From NCBI GenBank assembly GCA_020747065.1, contig JAGMVK010000019.1, positions 372,001 to 436,000 on the forward strand: a stretch of DNA of 64,000 bases, in the 5' to 3' direction. The notes beneath the pieces are model-generated. The model was given only the letters and a program-made list of their open reading frames with translations, was not told the origin of the DNA and ran no database searches. Made by a program: the position numbers and the translations under genes. This document shows positions 36,256 through 48,440 of this stretch, piece after piece. This stretch comes from Cadophora sp. MPI-SDFR-AT-0126 (taxonomy: Eukaryota > Ascomycota > Leotiomycetes > Helotiales > Ploettnerulaceae). The number at the start of each line of letters is the position of its first letter. Positions within the stretch are counted from its first letter, which is position 1.

Positions 36256-38495
36256 ATGACAGACTCAAACATCACCTCCCGGCTCCGCAAACTCCGCTTC
36301 GGGCGCCGCGTCTCACCCACCCGCTCTGTTCCAACACCCTCCAAAGCCTCCTCCGTCTCCTCCCAGAAATCCAAAACACAACTCGCAAAAATAGACATCT
36401 ACCACCCCCTCTCCCCCTCTACGCGAGAAATCCGCCTCCTCCACATCCTCCCTGAACAGCCTGGCTCTCTCCTTCTCGGTCCTGACCCCATCAGCTGCGT
36501 CCTAAGCCATGTCTCGCTAGACGAGATCCCTACGTATCATGCACTGAGCTATACGTGGGATGATGAGAGTCTTGGGCAGAGTTTTGAGGATCCGGATGAT
36601 GTGAAGAGGAAGAGGAAGGTACTGATTAGTGGATTTATCTTTTTGGATGGCCAGGCGGTGGAAGTGACGCCGAATTTGTGGGTTGCGCTGTGGCACTTGA
36701 GAAGGGGAGCGAATTGGTTTAAGGATCATCCCGATTCGGAGGTAGGGGAATTTGGGGAGATTTTGGATAGGGAAAGTCCTACTCACTTTACTTACGAGAC
36801 TCCACTTTGTAAGTGCTCGGATGTGAGAGCGTGTCCTTGGTACATTTGAACCTTCGATTTCTGTCCAGGCGAATTGTTCTGAAGTGCCTAGAAACAGTAC
36901 TGATTCAGTATATTTATAGGGATAGATGCTTTGTGTATTAACCAGCTGGACGTATCAGAACGAAACCAACAGGTGCAAATGATGGGTTCAATTTACCAGG
37001 GTAGCCAAACCGTCCACTCCTGGACGGGTCTCGACATTCCAGATACTGGACTGTTCATCGACGTGGTGCAAAATATCCATCAGAAATTCGGCACCAGCGA
37101 CAACGCAAAACTAGAAGTGCGTAAGATGCTACTGGACGATGACTTGCAAGCTAGTTGGAGACCACTGCCTTCAATATGCAAGAGGCCGTACTGGAATCGA
37201 TTATGGATCGTCCAGGAATATCTGCTTGGACAGCAGTGCGTCGTTCACATTGGTTTGCGTGTCATCAATGCTACTCAGTTGACCTGGGTGACTCGCGAAC
37301 TGCTCCGATCTCAAGGAGACATTGAAAGCAGCGAGTGGACGACCATTGACCGAGAGACGCCAATCTCTCATACGCTTCAATCACGACACTCTGCCTTTAG
37401 CAACCCTAACCTGTCAGAAGTGTTATCCATATTCAGAAAACACAAATGTAGTGATCCACGGGACAAAATATATGGGCTGCTTGGTCTCAGTGGCCGATCG
37501 GCAGAAGGCATTCACGTTGATTATACGCTGGATGCCGACACGGTCTACTTCGACGCAATCAGACACATGATACTGAATGACCAGGATCTTAGATTGGTGT
37601 TCAATCCCAGTAGATACTCTTGTCTCTGTTCCGACAGTCAGCACATGCAGTCTTTATTACCATCTTGGGTGCCTGATTGTAAGTCTCCCTATGAAATCCC
37701 TTCCCTCTGCAACTTTACCTACACTTGAAGAAAGCAAGCTCATTTCTAAATGTTAATCATTCATAATTAACTTGCCATATAGTAAGATGCCTGAATGAAG
37801 CACCTCGAGCCCTCATCGTTGACCATTCCTGGAGACCAACCGGTTCCAAAATACCCCGCATATCCGCATCCTCAAGTGATAACATCCTAAGATGTCAAGG
37901 TTTACTCCTCGGCACCATCAATAAGATCCACACGGTGAACGACAACAACTCCAGCAAAAGCAAAGGCGACCAATTTCGAAATCTAGCAGCCTTTGCCTCT
38001 ACTGCACCATCTGCCCATGATAGCACAGTATCAGCAGACACATCCCCTGAAACACAGCTCCAACGCTTCAAAGCCCTCTACGATACTCTGACTCCCAACA
38101 AGACCATACACTATAGCGACCCGATCGACGAGACGACTTTCTCCGACCTCTGCATAATTGCCACTACCCAGAACAACCATGTCGATGACGTTGTAGCCAG
38201 CAGGGTGCTCAACATGGCGCCTTTCGCAGCCATATTCTCCCTTCGACTAGGCCGCCTATCTTCTAGTGCCACGGACGAGAAAATACCGTCTGGGCCGGTG
38301 TTTGGACTGTGCTATCCATTTTGTCAAGAGGGCGACACGATTGCTGCTTTTTATGGGTGTTCGGAAATGGCTGTGTTGAGGCCTGACGCTGATGATCCGG
38401 GTAGGTTTAAGGTCATGTGTGAGGCGTATGTGCATGGATTTATGAATGGGGAGGGAGTTAGGGTGTTTGAGGAGAGGGATTTAGAACTCACTTGA
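36256..38495 (+). CDS. HET-domain (heterokaryon incompatibility) protein
   Basis: Exons 36256-36808, 36920-37678 and 37783-38495 give 674 residues (2025 nt, in frame). The HET domain has its three known blocks: YHALSYTWDD (about 94), WIDALCINQLD (about 185, made by splicing the first intron) and RPYWNRLWIVQEYLLG (about 272). DPRDKIYGLLGL follows, a motif common right after HET domains. The C-terminal 240 residues, beginning LRCLNEAPRALIVD, are the variable part. HET proteins trigger cell death when incompatible hyphae fuse, or act in fungal innate-like responses; most paralogues have no known partner. The start is the Met before the basic segment RLRKLRFGRR; an earlier Met at 36022 gives a less conserved-looking extension. 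Introns are 111 and 104 bp. Confidence 0.88.
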
Positions 38496-40086
38496 AATTC
38501 GATTGAGCAGCTTGATATGAAGATATGGAGAAACCGAACGCAGGGAAGGAAGCGAAAATGGGCCCCCTAGCCAGGGAGTAGACATCTCTTCACCGCCGGT
38601 TACTCCCACGGCTGACTCGTTCAGAGATGGTATAGACCTGACTAGAGGCAAGAAGGGAGCAGGTATATCTGACTTCAGAAGAGCGAAGAGCAGACCATGG
38701 CGCCGTGCAAGGGTGTCTGTACGACGATAATTTGCGATCCAACCCCACGGCTGAAAGATCGAAAGCAGATAGAACCTTCTGAGACGACGAAGCAGGGCCC
38801 AGCCTATACTTCCAAGTTCGTTATAAGGTACAGGTTGAAGAAGATCTGAGAGCTAGGATTTGCACAAGTCTGAAGTGTGAAGGCATGATTTTTGCCATGA
38901 TATGGTATCTGAGATAGAAAGTCCCAGCATAATATAATGAATATTTATATACCATAAGCTATCTGTCCGAATCTCAATGGTCAATCTCAGTATCTCCCCT
39001 CAACCTTACACGTGGTGCAGGTGTTTTCCTAAACTTCAGCAACTTCAACCGCGTACATTTTGTTCACAAATATCCTTCACCTGGAAAACCCCCCCAAAAA
39101 TACAGAGAAAATATTCCAAACCTAAGGACCATCGCCCAAGTATATAAGCATAAAACTCGCAAATAACCTGCTGAAGCAATTCAACTTCCGAAAATAAAAG
39201 AGAAAATTAGAAGAAGAAAAATTACCCAGCGGCTCGCCTAGCCAGCCTAGTCTAGCAAACAAATTTCTTCAACAGGAAACCATTGCTTCACCACAAAAAA
39301 GAGAAAAATATAAAGAACGAAGCAGGAACAAAATATCTTTCACTCCATTTACTTGACTCCATATTCCCGTAAGCTTCGACCGTGAACAAGGAAGTAAGGA
39401 GGGGAAAACAGACCAGAAAGGGACAATAGAAGAAGTAAAATATAACTTCAGGGGAAAGGATTATAAAAGTATAAAGAAGCTTGCAAAGTCAAATCTCAAA
39501 AAGCTCATTGGGTGAGGGTACTAGGACTAGGAAAGGAGAAGGTATAAACTTGTTTGCTAACATAATAGGAGGGGAAGGGGTAGACCAGTAGTTGGGTAGA
39601 GAGGGAGATAGAGAACATATGGTCAACGCAACATTACAATCCACAAGTCAAAGAAAGGCTCCAATAAGTAGTTGTCATTCGCTCGCAATTTCATTCGACC
39701 GTTCATCAACCAAATCAACTCAAATCAGATACGCCTCCAGCTGCCCGTCACGCGCGAGCCCTATGGCCCGCTTCGCGTTGCCTGCCATAATAAAACATAG
39801 TAGTAGAATGAACCCGAACCAGGCAAGAGTCCGCCGGATATCATAGGTCAACAAAACAAAGCCAAAGCCACAGCTCAACGTAACTCCTCCCATACCAGAA
39901 GACCAACCTGGTCAAGCCATTTCCTGCCACCCCATCCCATCCATTGTCCATCCTACACAACCCTTCACTCCTTCGCATTCGTCATCAAATTAACATCATT
40001 GCTTAACCCTCTACGTAACAATCGTACAACCTCCAGCTGAAGAAAAGAACCTCATCGCCACGGAGCGAAATGCAAAGAGCGATGGT
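38496..40086. other. Intergenic between convergent HET and RasGAP genes
   Basis: About 1.6 kb, A-rich on the + strand (especially 38900-39550), probably including a long RasGAP 3' UTR. An 84-codon ORF at 39592-39846 has no motif. Nothing else seen. Confidence 0.35.
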
Positions 40087-42624
40087 CTACCACCCCTTTT
40101 TTCTTGCAAATCGCTTGTTGAGAAGAGCCAATACTTTCGGCACGTTGAATTGGACGTATTCGAGATCGAGATCCTCCTGGTTGTCCTTCTGCATTTCCAG
40201 TAGATCGTCGAGTTTGAGATCTAGCTCTAGAAGTCCACGGTTGCGACCTATTAAATGTTAGTTGACGTCTGTTGACCTGTCGACAAAACATACCTTTATA
40301 GTGAAGTGAAATGACAAAAGTCCCCGGCAAAGGACTCGTGAAGTTGAAGTAGATGTTGGCTCTCCGATTATCCGGGACATTGCTTTTCTGGATGACTCCC
40401 TCCTTCTCCAGTGCTTGATGGGTGAATTTGTATGGGCCGAGCACTTGGTGCTTCTGTTGTTTCCTCCTGGTACCTTCACTCTGACTTCTGACATTGTGCA
40501 AATAGCTCTTGTATGTCTCAAGTTGACCAACAAGATATGTGTTGTGGTCACGGATTGTCTTGAACACCTCCTCAAGCTTCTGGGTCTCCACAACAACACC
40601 GTCCTTCAGCGAACCGAGATGTTGAAGCTCTTGCTCGACCTCGTCACGCAGGAGACTGAATTGATCAGATTTGTCAATTACCTGCAATTCTTGCAGTTGA
40701 CTGAGAAGTTCCATCGCCCGAATACCCTTCCGCACCATAACTGCATCATTCCTGGATGTAGCTGCGGCATCTGCGACTCTCTCGAGGCGAAGTGGTCTTC
40801 GTGCAACCGCACTGTTGGTTGGTATCGAGCGCATGATCTGGACGAAAGTGGACTTGGCTTCCATGAAGTACACTTCTTCTTGTGTGATGTCGAGTGCAGC
40901 CGTGAGATCGTCGATTGCGGTCTCCCATTTGCTGAAGAGTGGCAAATTGATGGCTCTGTTCTCCTTCCGTGGCAATTGCGCAGGCGCCTGTCCAAGATCG
41001 TTTAAAATGACAGCCAAATGGGAATTCTCATCCTTGTTTAATTCGGCGCTGTGTTTCTCCAACAAGGCGTGGGTGGCATAGACTTCATTCAAAGTGATAG
41101 AAAGCTCCAAATCCTTCTTCGAAAGTGCAACATAATTGTCCATCTCCAGACTCTCGTAGAAGTCCTGGACTTCGCATAGATCAAGCATAAACTTGTTCAC
41201 TCTTTCCTTGTTGTGCTGAATGAATGGTTGAAGCTTGGCCATGTATGGCTCCTTTGCATACGAAGGCTTGTTGGCAAGATTTTGGAGCATCTTGGCAATG
41301 AGAGTCAGCGTCCGCCTGGGCTTCTCGGCGGGAGTTCCATCGATGAGCATGTATGATTTGGGTGTGACGATTGCGGGGTTGATGAAGCGAAGGAAGAAAA
41401 ATCCACCGATGAGGGTGCAAATGACCTGGTCGTTGGCATCTGGATATTTACGCTTGGTCAAACTTCTGATCTGCTTGCAGATCCATCTGATACCATATGG
41501 AGTCTCTTCTAATCCATCGATAATCGTCGTGAGGAAGCCATTCGCAATTTCCATCAGCATAGTCAATCTCGGTTCGATGATCGCCTGCACCTGTGTGTTC
41601 TCAGCCGCTTGCTCGGCGGTCACTCCTCTCGGTAGGGATGCTGGTAAGCTGCCAGTGTCCTCCTCGATTTGCTCAATCATTCGCTCATATACCTTCAGCG
41701 GGTTGATCTCGAGGTCAAGGTCCTTCAGTTCAATAAGTCCGTTGATTCGGTCAGCTAGCACTGTCTTGAGGTAACTCTGTCCGGGTCCGCGGCGAGTATA
41801 GGTAGTCATCATTCGCGAAACAGGGGTGTTTGCTCGCAAGAGAGACGAATATTCTGGGGTGTTGTCAAATTGGTAGGTTAGCACAGACTAGGAAACTGTC
41901 AGTAAAGAAAGAGCAGGTAGCATAAGCCTTATGTACCTGGAACATGGTCAACAGAAGATGCTCTTCACGGCTCTCATATTGATTCCCGTAGATTGTGAAC
42001 ATAACAGTTTGTAAGAGGGAGTCAATCTCGGCCATTGTGACGAGACGGCAGAGATGTGCGATGTGTCGAGGCTCGGATTGTAATAGGAACAGCAGATTTC
42101 CATATTTCTGCGTCTTCTCATCATTTGGAAAGAAACCTTCTTGTAAATCGGAGGCATCTTCAAGGTGGCTTGCAACTTCATTTTGCTACGAATGGTCAGC
42201 ATTAAAAGCCCCCCATGAGCCTCATTTACGTACCTCTTCCAAAGCCATACGATTCTGAATCAAGAGAGCAATTCTTGAATCTAGGTATCTGACATCCTTC
42301 TCCAACACGAAATTCTTCTTCGATTGGGAGGAGATCTTGGATTTGAGATCGCGGAGGATCTTCTGGGCTGGAGAAGCAATTAGCACTTTATCATCCCACT
42401 TCCCACCTCAACTGCCTCCTACCTTTGGCCAAGTCATCTTCGATTTCTAGATCCTTCTCATTCGCAGACATCGACATATATAGTGTAGTCATGGAATACC
42501 GTTTCGATTGTCGGACGGACCGCCCTCCATCGTGGGAAGACATTGTGTTCTGGCGTGAAACTGGTTGGAAGGAAGAGGAGGACGCTGTTGACGCCCGCGA
42601 AGGGGTCTGTAGCATGACGCTCAT
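40087..42624 (-). CDS. gapA: Ras GTPase-activating protein with RasGAP_C domain
   Basis: Exons 42423-42624, 42234-42367, 41937-42185, 40294-41887 and 40087-40247 give 779 residues (2340 nt, in frame). After a Ser-rich N-terminus and a coiled segment ([20 protein letters not shown]) comes the RasGAP domain (about 190-480). It has the arginine-finger segment [13 protein letters not shown] and the [12 protein letters not shown] signature. A RasGAP_C domain fills the C-terminal third ([18 protein letters not shown], ending [11 protein letters not shown]), as in IQGAP-type proteins, but I see no IQ or calponin-homology domain. Size and layout match Aspergillus GapA and fission yeast Gap1, which switch off Ras to control polarity and development. 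Introns are 46-55 bp, each with the phase the protein needs. Confidence 0.92.
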
Positions 42625-44380
42625 TATTGCACTCGCCGAGTGCGAGTGTGTTCAAGTTATGCAATTGATCTCAGGGCTTCAGGGTGTGCTATCATTCAGG
42701 TCGGGCTCGGGCTTCGCAGATGTTCGAAGTGTGTGTATCGCCCAGGAAACAAAGAACGAGGAAATTATGCCGGTGGCAGTCGGGGGCGCTAATGAAATGA
42801 TATTATGGTGATTGCGACGCTCGAGAATAGTTCGAACGTTTCGACGGACGCAAAAGACAGCAGAAGGGTATTATCGTGTGGTGGTGGCTTCAGCGTGGGG
42901 ATGCGATGCTTTTTGATGTAGACGGCTTGCGTCTTGATGTCGACCAGCGATTCGATGGGGTCCGGAGACGAACACACAATAGGTGATTTTCTCCTTCACT
43001 TTCAGTCTCGGGACAGATTGTTGAGATTTTTTGTGGCGTTGAGCGCTGTTCAAAGGCTGGCGCGATCGTCGTAAAGAGGCCCGAATGTGAATGTTTCTGG
43101 TCGGAGAATGATACAGATTGCGGCGTCTGGCATGAACTGCAATCAATCGGCGATGAATCAGCGACCCGAGTAGGAAAAGGAACGGCGATACCGTGTGGTC
43201 GGGCGGGCGTGCGGGCGCAACACAATGGCTGGGTGGTGTGATGTCGACAGAATGGAGGAGTGAAGAGTTAAAGAGGAATGGATGATTTGAGGCAGCACCA
43301 AGGGAAGCTTCGGCTCTCGATTAGGTTGGGTTTGTGATTGGGTTTGGGTTGGGTTTGGTCAGGTTGGGGTTGGAGTAGTGACGAGACCTGGCCTTGGTAG
43401 AGGCTGGGTTGGACCGACTTTTGATTGATTATTATTTGAGTGTATTGGCCTTTTCCCAGAAGAGAAGAGGAGAGGAGCAAAATGAGGGGAAAGGAAGAGA
43501 AAGGAGCGGATGGCAAGCAGAACAACACGGGACAGAAGAGCAGAGCAGAGCAGAGCGGAGGGGAGGAAGAGAAGGACATGCAGGGCACACAGGGCAGGGC
43601 AGGGCAGAAGAGCAGTCAGTCAGTGGCTTGGCAGGAGAGGACGTGCCTGCCTGCCGAAGACTCAAAGTTGTCATTCAAGACCGACGAGGCCCAAATTCGA
43701 AACATGAAGTGAAGTGTGCCAGGTCAGGGCAGGACAGGGGTAGAGGAGGGCGAGCAGGGGGGCACATTGAGTGTGGAGTGGAGAGGAGAGGAGAGGAGGG
43801 AGGGGTTTGCTTACAGATTGGCTGCCGCCGCCAATACTCGAGTACTAACTAACTAACCACTTGTTGTCCTGCTACTTATCGGAATTCGAGGGTCGAGGTT
43901 GATGGTGTTGGTGGAGGTGGTGGTTGTCAGCACCAGATGATTCATGTTTGGCGGATGTTCTGTTCATGTTTCTATTCTGATACTTCGATACTACCGTGAC
44001 TGTGGCGATTGAAGTCCTTCATATCATTTCTGTTTCCGCATTTATTTCTCAGTCACAGAGAGAAGTCTGCCTTGCCCCTTTTCCATCCACAACAAGTACC
44101 ATACATATATTCCCTTGCCACACAACAATCAATCTATCAACCGATAGACGTACTCAGTCCTTGAACGCAAATTGATACCAGTCTAGTAGTCCCACCGCAT
44201 TAGGGTACAGCACTGCCGAACTTATATTCCCTCGTCTTGTATTACTCGAAAGGGCATCAAGCCAACGCAAGGCATGTACCCGCTACTCCGCATCTGTGCT
44301 ACTTCAGAGCCAATTCATCTAATCGATATGACGATGGCCTCAAAAGCTAGAGATACGACACGAACCACTTATCACGCACG

Positions 44381-44403
44381 GCCCTGCCCTGCCCTGCCCT
44401 GCC
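44381..44403. repeat. GCCCT pentanucleotide run
   Basis: Four perfect GCCCT copies followed by GCC. Confidence 0.85.
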
Positions 44404-46593
44404 ATGCTGTGCACGTGGAGGAAACAGACTCATCAAGTCTCTTGTCTCGACCATCACGCATCCAGACGGCGCAGTCCACTGGAACCCAGCACTTCATGGC
44501 AAGCACAACCAAAAACTCCGAGCGAATAAGATCAAGATCCAGCTAGAACAGGCAAGAGCTTCTGCGGAAGGAAATACATCGTTTTCTGTCTCATCGGGTA
44601 CAGTACAGTACAGCCTGCATTCGGCCCATCGGTCTCCTAACGCATTTTTTCTTTTTCACTTATCGTTCGTTATCGGAAGAAGGACCCATTGAAATGCCGG
44701 TTAAATCGTACTTAGTCGTCTCCATACTCGAATCCGCTTTGCAAGCTTGTACCTGACCAAATGCTGATGGTTGCTACGCCGGCTCGAAATATCAAGGAAA
44801 CATCCACAGCGGCGACTCCGCCAGTCCATCGAACGGCACTATCAAGATCCAACCCCTCTTCTAAGAAGCTTTCAGCCATGGTTTGTCCTCCGTTGACCAT
44901 CCTCATCCGGTCAAGTCGAGAATCTAAATCCGCAACCTTCCGTCAAGCGAAGCGACACCCGACAGCCGTTGATTTGTCCCTGACGCCAAAATTCCATGCC
45001 GAAGGTGCCTGTACCTGGTTTTTCCTGTACTTGCTTGGGTTTGTACCTGGCTGTACCTGGAGGGTCGAGTATTACCGGTCCGTAGAAAGGCCTACCGAAC
45101 TGTAAGCGTACCTGAAAAAGGAGAGTCATCCGACCCCTCTTCCTCCCAAAGCAGACACCACAGCTTGGCCTCTGGTGGCCTCGGCCGGCGAACTCTCCGA
45201 AAAGAAACTTCAGCACTTCGATGTCTCAGCGCCACAAAGCGACTAAAGCCATGTGGGAGATCGCATTCAGAACACTACTCCGTCCCATCTCCACCATGGC
45301 GATGGGCACCTGGGCAGCCATGGATGCAAACGAACGAACCGGTAACTGTTCAGGAATGCATGGGGGTAAGGAATGCAAGGGATGAGCAAATCGAACAAGG
45401 GCAGAGCGAAGTTTACTTTGCTTTAGCGCCTGGGGGGACGATCTACTTTTCGCTTAGCTTATCCGGTGGTCCCAGCGCGGCAGGGGAGAGGGAGGGGAGA
45501 GGGAGAGGAGGCAAATCGTTGGAAAAAGGGGCTGCGCTTGGCTTGGTCATTTGAAGATAATCCCGCTATCAAAAGATGAAAGCGAGCAATGCGATGATGA
45601 CAACATGTCACCGAAGGCACGGAACAAGCCATTATTTGCACAGAGCCGCGTTGTCAACTGTGTGCACGGTGGGCGAATCTCAGACGTCAAATCTCTGTGT
45701 TGATCAGCTGCACATCAAGTTTAAGCTTCGGATGACGATAAACCTCGAAACTGTTTCACCCCCCACTCCCCTCAAGACATTCATCAGAGACATATCTACC
45801 GTGCTGCAAGCCTTCATCTCAAAGATTGCAGGTTAGCTACATTATCTCATCCCAGGACCAACATATGTACAATTCAGGCTGAAATTCAGCGAGTCAGAGC
45901 CCTCCTGTTCCTGCATACAACCGACCCGTTGTACATGAACATGAACCCCCATATTTGCACATGAATAACTATCCTCCCTTACATCCTGCACAGTATACCA
46001 CTGTTTCCCGGCGCACTACAAGAAAGCAAGGCAAGGCCAGGCAAAGACGGGAGCGGCAACGCCGGGGCCCATGACATCCCCAAGCTCATTAGAACGAACT
46101 TGTTTCGTAGTCCTTTCAATAAAGGATAAATCTCTAGGCTCAAAAATCTGCGGTAAGAAGCGCAGGTGACACTGCTAAACTTCCCAAAAGACCAGGATCA
46201 CCGCCTCGCGAGCTCCCACTCCATTAGACTTCGGGAAAGCCACCTACAGTAATAGCCCCATCTTTTCATATTCGATTACATCTGCATTTCCCAGTGCCGC
46301 AATCCTACAGTAGTTCTCAATTAGTTCGCTTCTCCTTATCGCACTTCTTCTTCAGATGCCAGTACTGTAGTGCGCCTCCACCGCATATGCGAGATAGCCG
46401 CGCGATAAATATCGAAATTAAGGTACGACGATGCCGAGCCTGCTGCAAATTTCATCCTCCAAGGGTGCGACGCCGATGTGGGGACTGCCGATAGCACGGA
46501 CTTTCTCATCTCCAGCGATAAGGAAATGTTGATTCTATTTATGGGGTTTGCGAGGGAGGATGGGATGATCCCTTCCCTTACAAAACTTCTGGC

Positions 46594-46620
46594 ATGATGA
46601 TGATGATGATGATGATGATA
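46594..46620. repeat. ATG/GAT trinucleotide microsatellite
   Basis: Nine consecutive ATG units on the + strand, without an enclosing supported gene. Confidence 0.9.
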
Positions 46621-48440
46621 TTGGAAAATATCGAATGATGATCTGTCGATGTGTTGGGGAGTTGAGCTTGACGCTTCTTGATGAATGATGGGATTGTTGA
46701 GGAATGGCATGATATGATGTGGTTTCCTGAATTTGAAAAAGAGGAATTTTTAAGACATTGCAACGAGAACTGGCTACTTGATTATTCTGATATCCCCCTG
46801 CTAACGGCACATGAGCTGACGTTGACATCGATACAACGATGGCAGGCACCCTTCATCCATACTCGTATGTCCCCCTACAGTACGCCCCTGTCCCAGTCCG
46901 TATCTTCGGAGAAAACCCTACCCTACCCTACCATCCCTCCAAATGCAGCATCACAATAGTGCTCACCTTTCTCTCCCTTATCTCCTTTACCTTTAACACA
47001 GGTAGAAAAATTCCGAGATTCCGAAAGTCGAAATTCTCAATCCTTCTACTCAGTAATCACAAACGAGTTAACGAGTTAACGGCTCTCCCTCCCCTCTCAA
47101 GTCTCAATCTCGTACCTCGGACCACCCACGTCATACCCACGCAACCTCATCACCGAAACCTCACAGATCGGCACTTCAACCTGTCTTCCTACTACCATAC
47201 CCATTCCATCCGAGAGTAAGACTAAAACCAAGACAAAAAACAGAAAAGAAAAAGAAAAAGTCCGGGGGCGGCTGAGAGCGGGCTGGATTGCTGGGATAGG
47301 GTGGAGGGGGGAGGAAGGAGTGAGTGAGTCTCCCGGATCGGCAGTTTCCTGAGACGTGATTGACAGAAGATCTTTTTTTGGTCTTTCGGGCGAATCCTCG
47401 GCGCAGGTGGTGGGTGAGATGATGTTCGGAGGTTGGCCAAGCCGTGCGGATGGTGAGGAATCATCATTGTTCTTGCGAAGGCTTTCGTTTTGGTTGATTC
47501 AGTTTGTTTTGTTCTTGGCCCATAATTTCGTAGGCCACAATTGTTGTTTTCCAGATTCTAATAGAAGTTATTGTTTGTGTTACTCTACCTCTTTCGTCAA
47601 AAGATTACATGCACAATTAGACACAATTTGGTTTATTTTCCAGTTCTTGTAATCATTGTAAGTGGCACCCAATTTTAATCTTCTCATTCGTCCTCGCTTA
47701 AGTCGAAATGGTGGCAGCGCGGCATGCTACTCTAGACATCTCGACAACACTTTGCATTTACAAGAATGAATTGGCCTCTTCTTCATTGCCTCCTTTCATG
47801 AGTACCCTAATCATCCCGTTTGCGATGCAGACATCTGGAGCTTCGGCAACATCCCCAAGAACTTTTTCGTGTTCGAAATCCTTGTTTCCTCGAGCTTGAC
47901 TCAATCTGACTGTTCAACAACACTGTCATACGAAGAACAAGTTAGAGAACTAGAGCGGGAAAGTTATGTGATTGAGTCAATTCAGATCCAGCATTAGATA
48001 ACTGCAACTAAGAGCCGATTATTCGGTGTTCGCTCTTTAAAATGCCGGGCGACTCAAGACGGAGACGACAATATGCAGCTCTTCCACGCCAGCTTAATCT
48101 TGTCTCTTCTCGGATCCAGCAAACATATCAGGTTTACGAAGCGCAAAAAATAATTTATTTGTAGCCAATTGTTTGGCTTAGATGATGCCTCAATGTCATC
48201 AATCAGACCGAATCTGGCGACATCTGCAGGTTCGGTAAGAAAAATAGGGCAAATCCCCCACTTTCGGATCGAGACAAGCCGTTGCAAAATACAACTATCC
48301 TGTTTCCTTCTTCCCCCTCTTTCTCCTCGCCACACCAAAATTCCACAGGTCACGACCCGAAGCCCCAAACTCATCAAGTAACTTGTAACAGCAATTTCAA
48401 TCCTAGACACTAAAACCCAGATTTTTATTTTTTCAGGAAA

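Larger units (their letters stand above)
42625..48440. other. 5.8-kb divergent interval without a recognisable gene
   Basis: It lies between divergent RasGAP and MarR-GNAT starts. It is patchy: GA-rich at 43440-43800, a GCCCT run at 44381-44403, repeated TGTACCTGG words at 45008-45061, and an ATG/GAT run at 46594-46620. The many ORFs of 60-150 codons are low-complexity or mirrored on the opposite strand, and I could not join any into a plausible protein. Long leaders, a non-coding RNA or an orphan gene are all possible. Confidence 0.4.

Noticed and set aside
40052..40293. Unspliced C-terminus of the RasGAP (reading through to 40052)
   Set aside because: Splicing the 46-bp intron gives a tail matching the RasGAP_C family and ending [11 protein letters not shown]; the read-through is Arg/Ser nonsense.
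43394..43852. ORFs in the GA-rich region, both strands
   Set aside because: Open only because purine-rich repeats lack stops; every frame is repetitive.
45165..45554. 129-codon ORF
   Set aside because: No motif, and overlaps an equally long ORF on the other strand; composition is unlike neighbouring genes.
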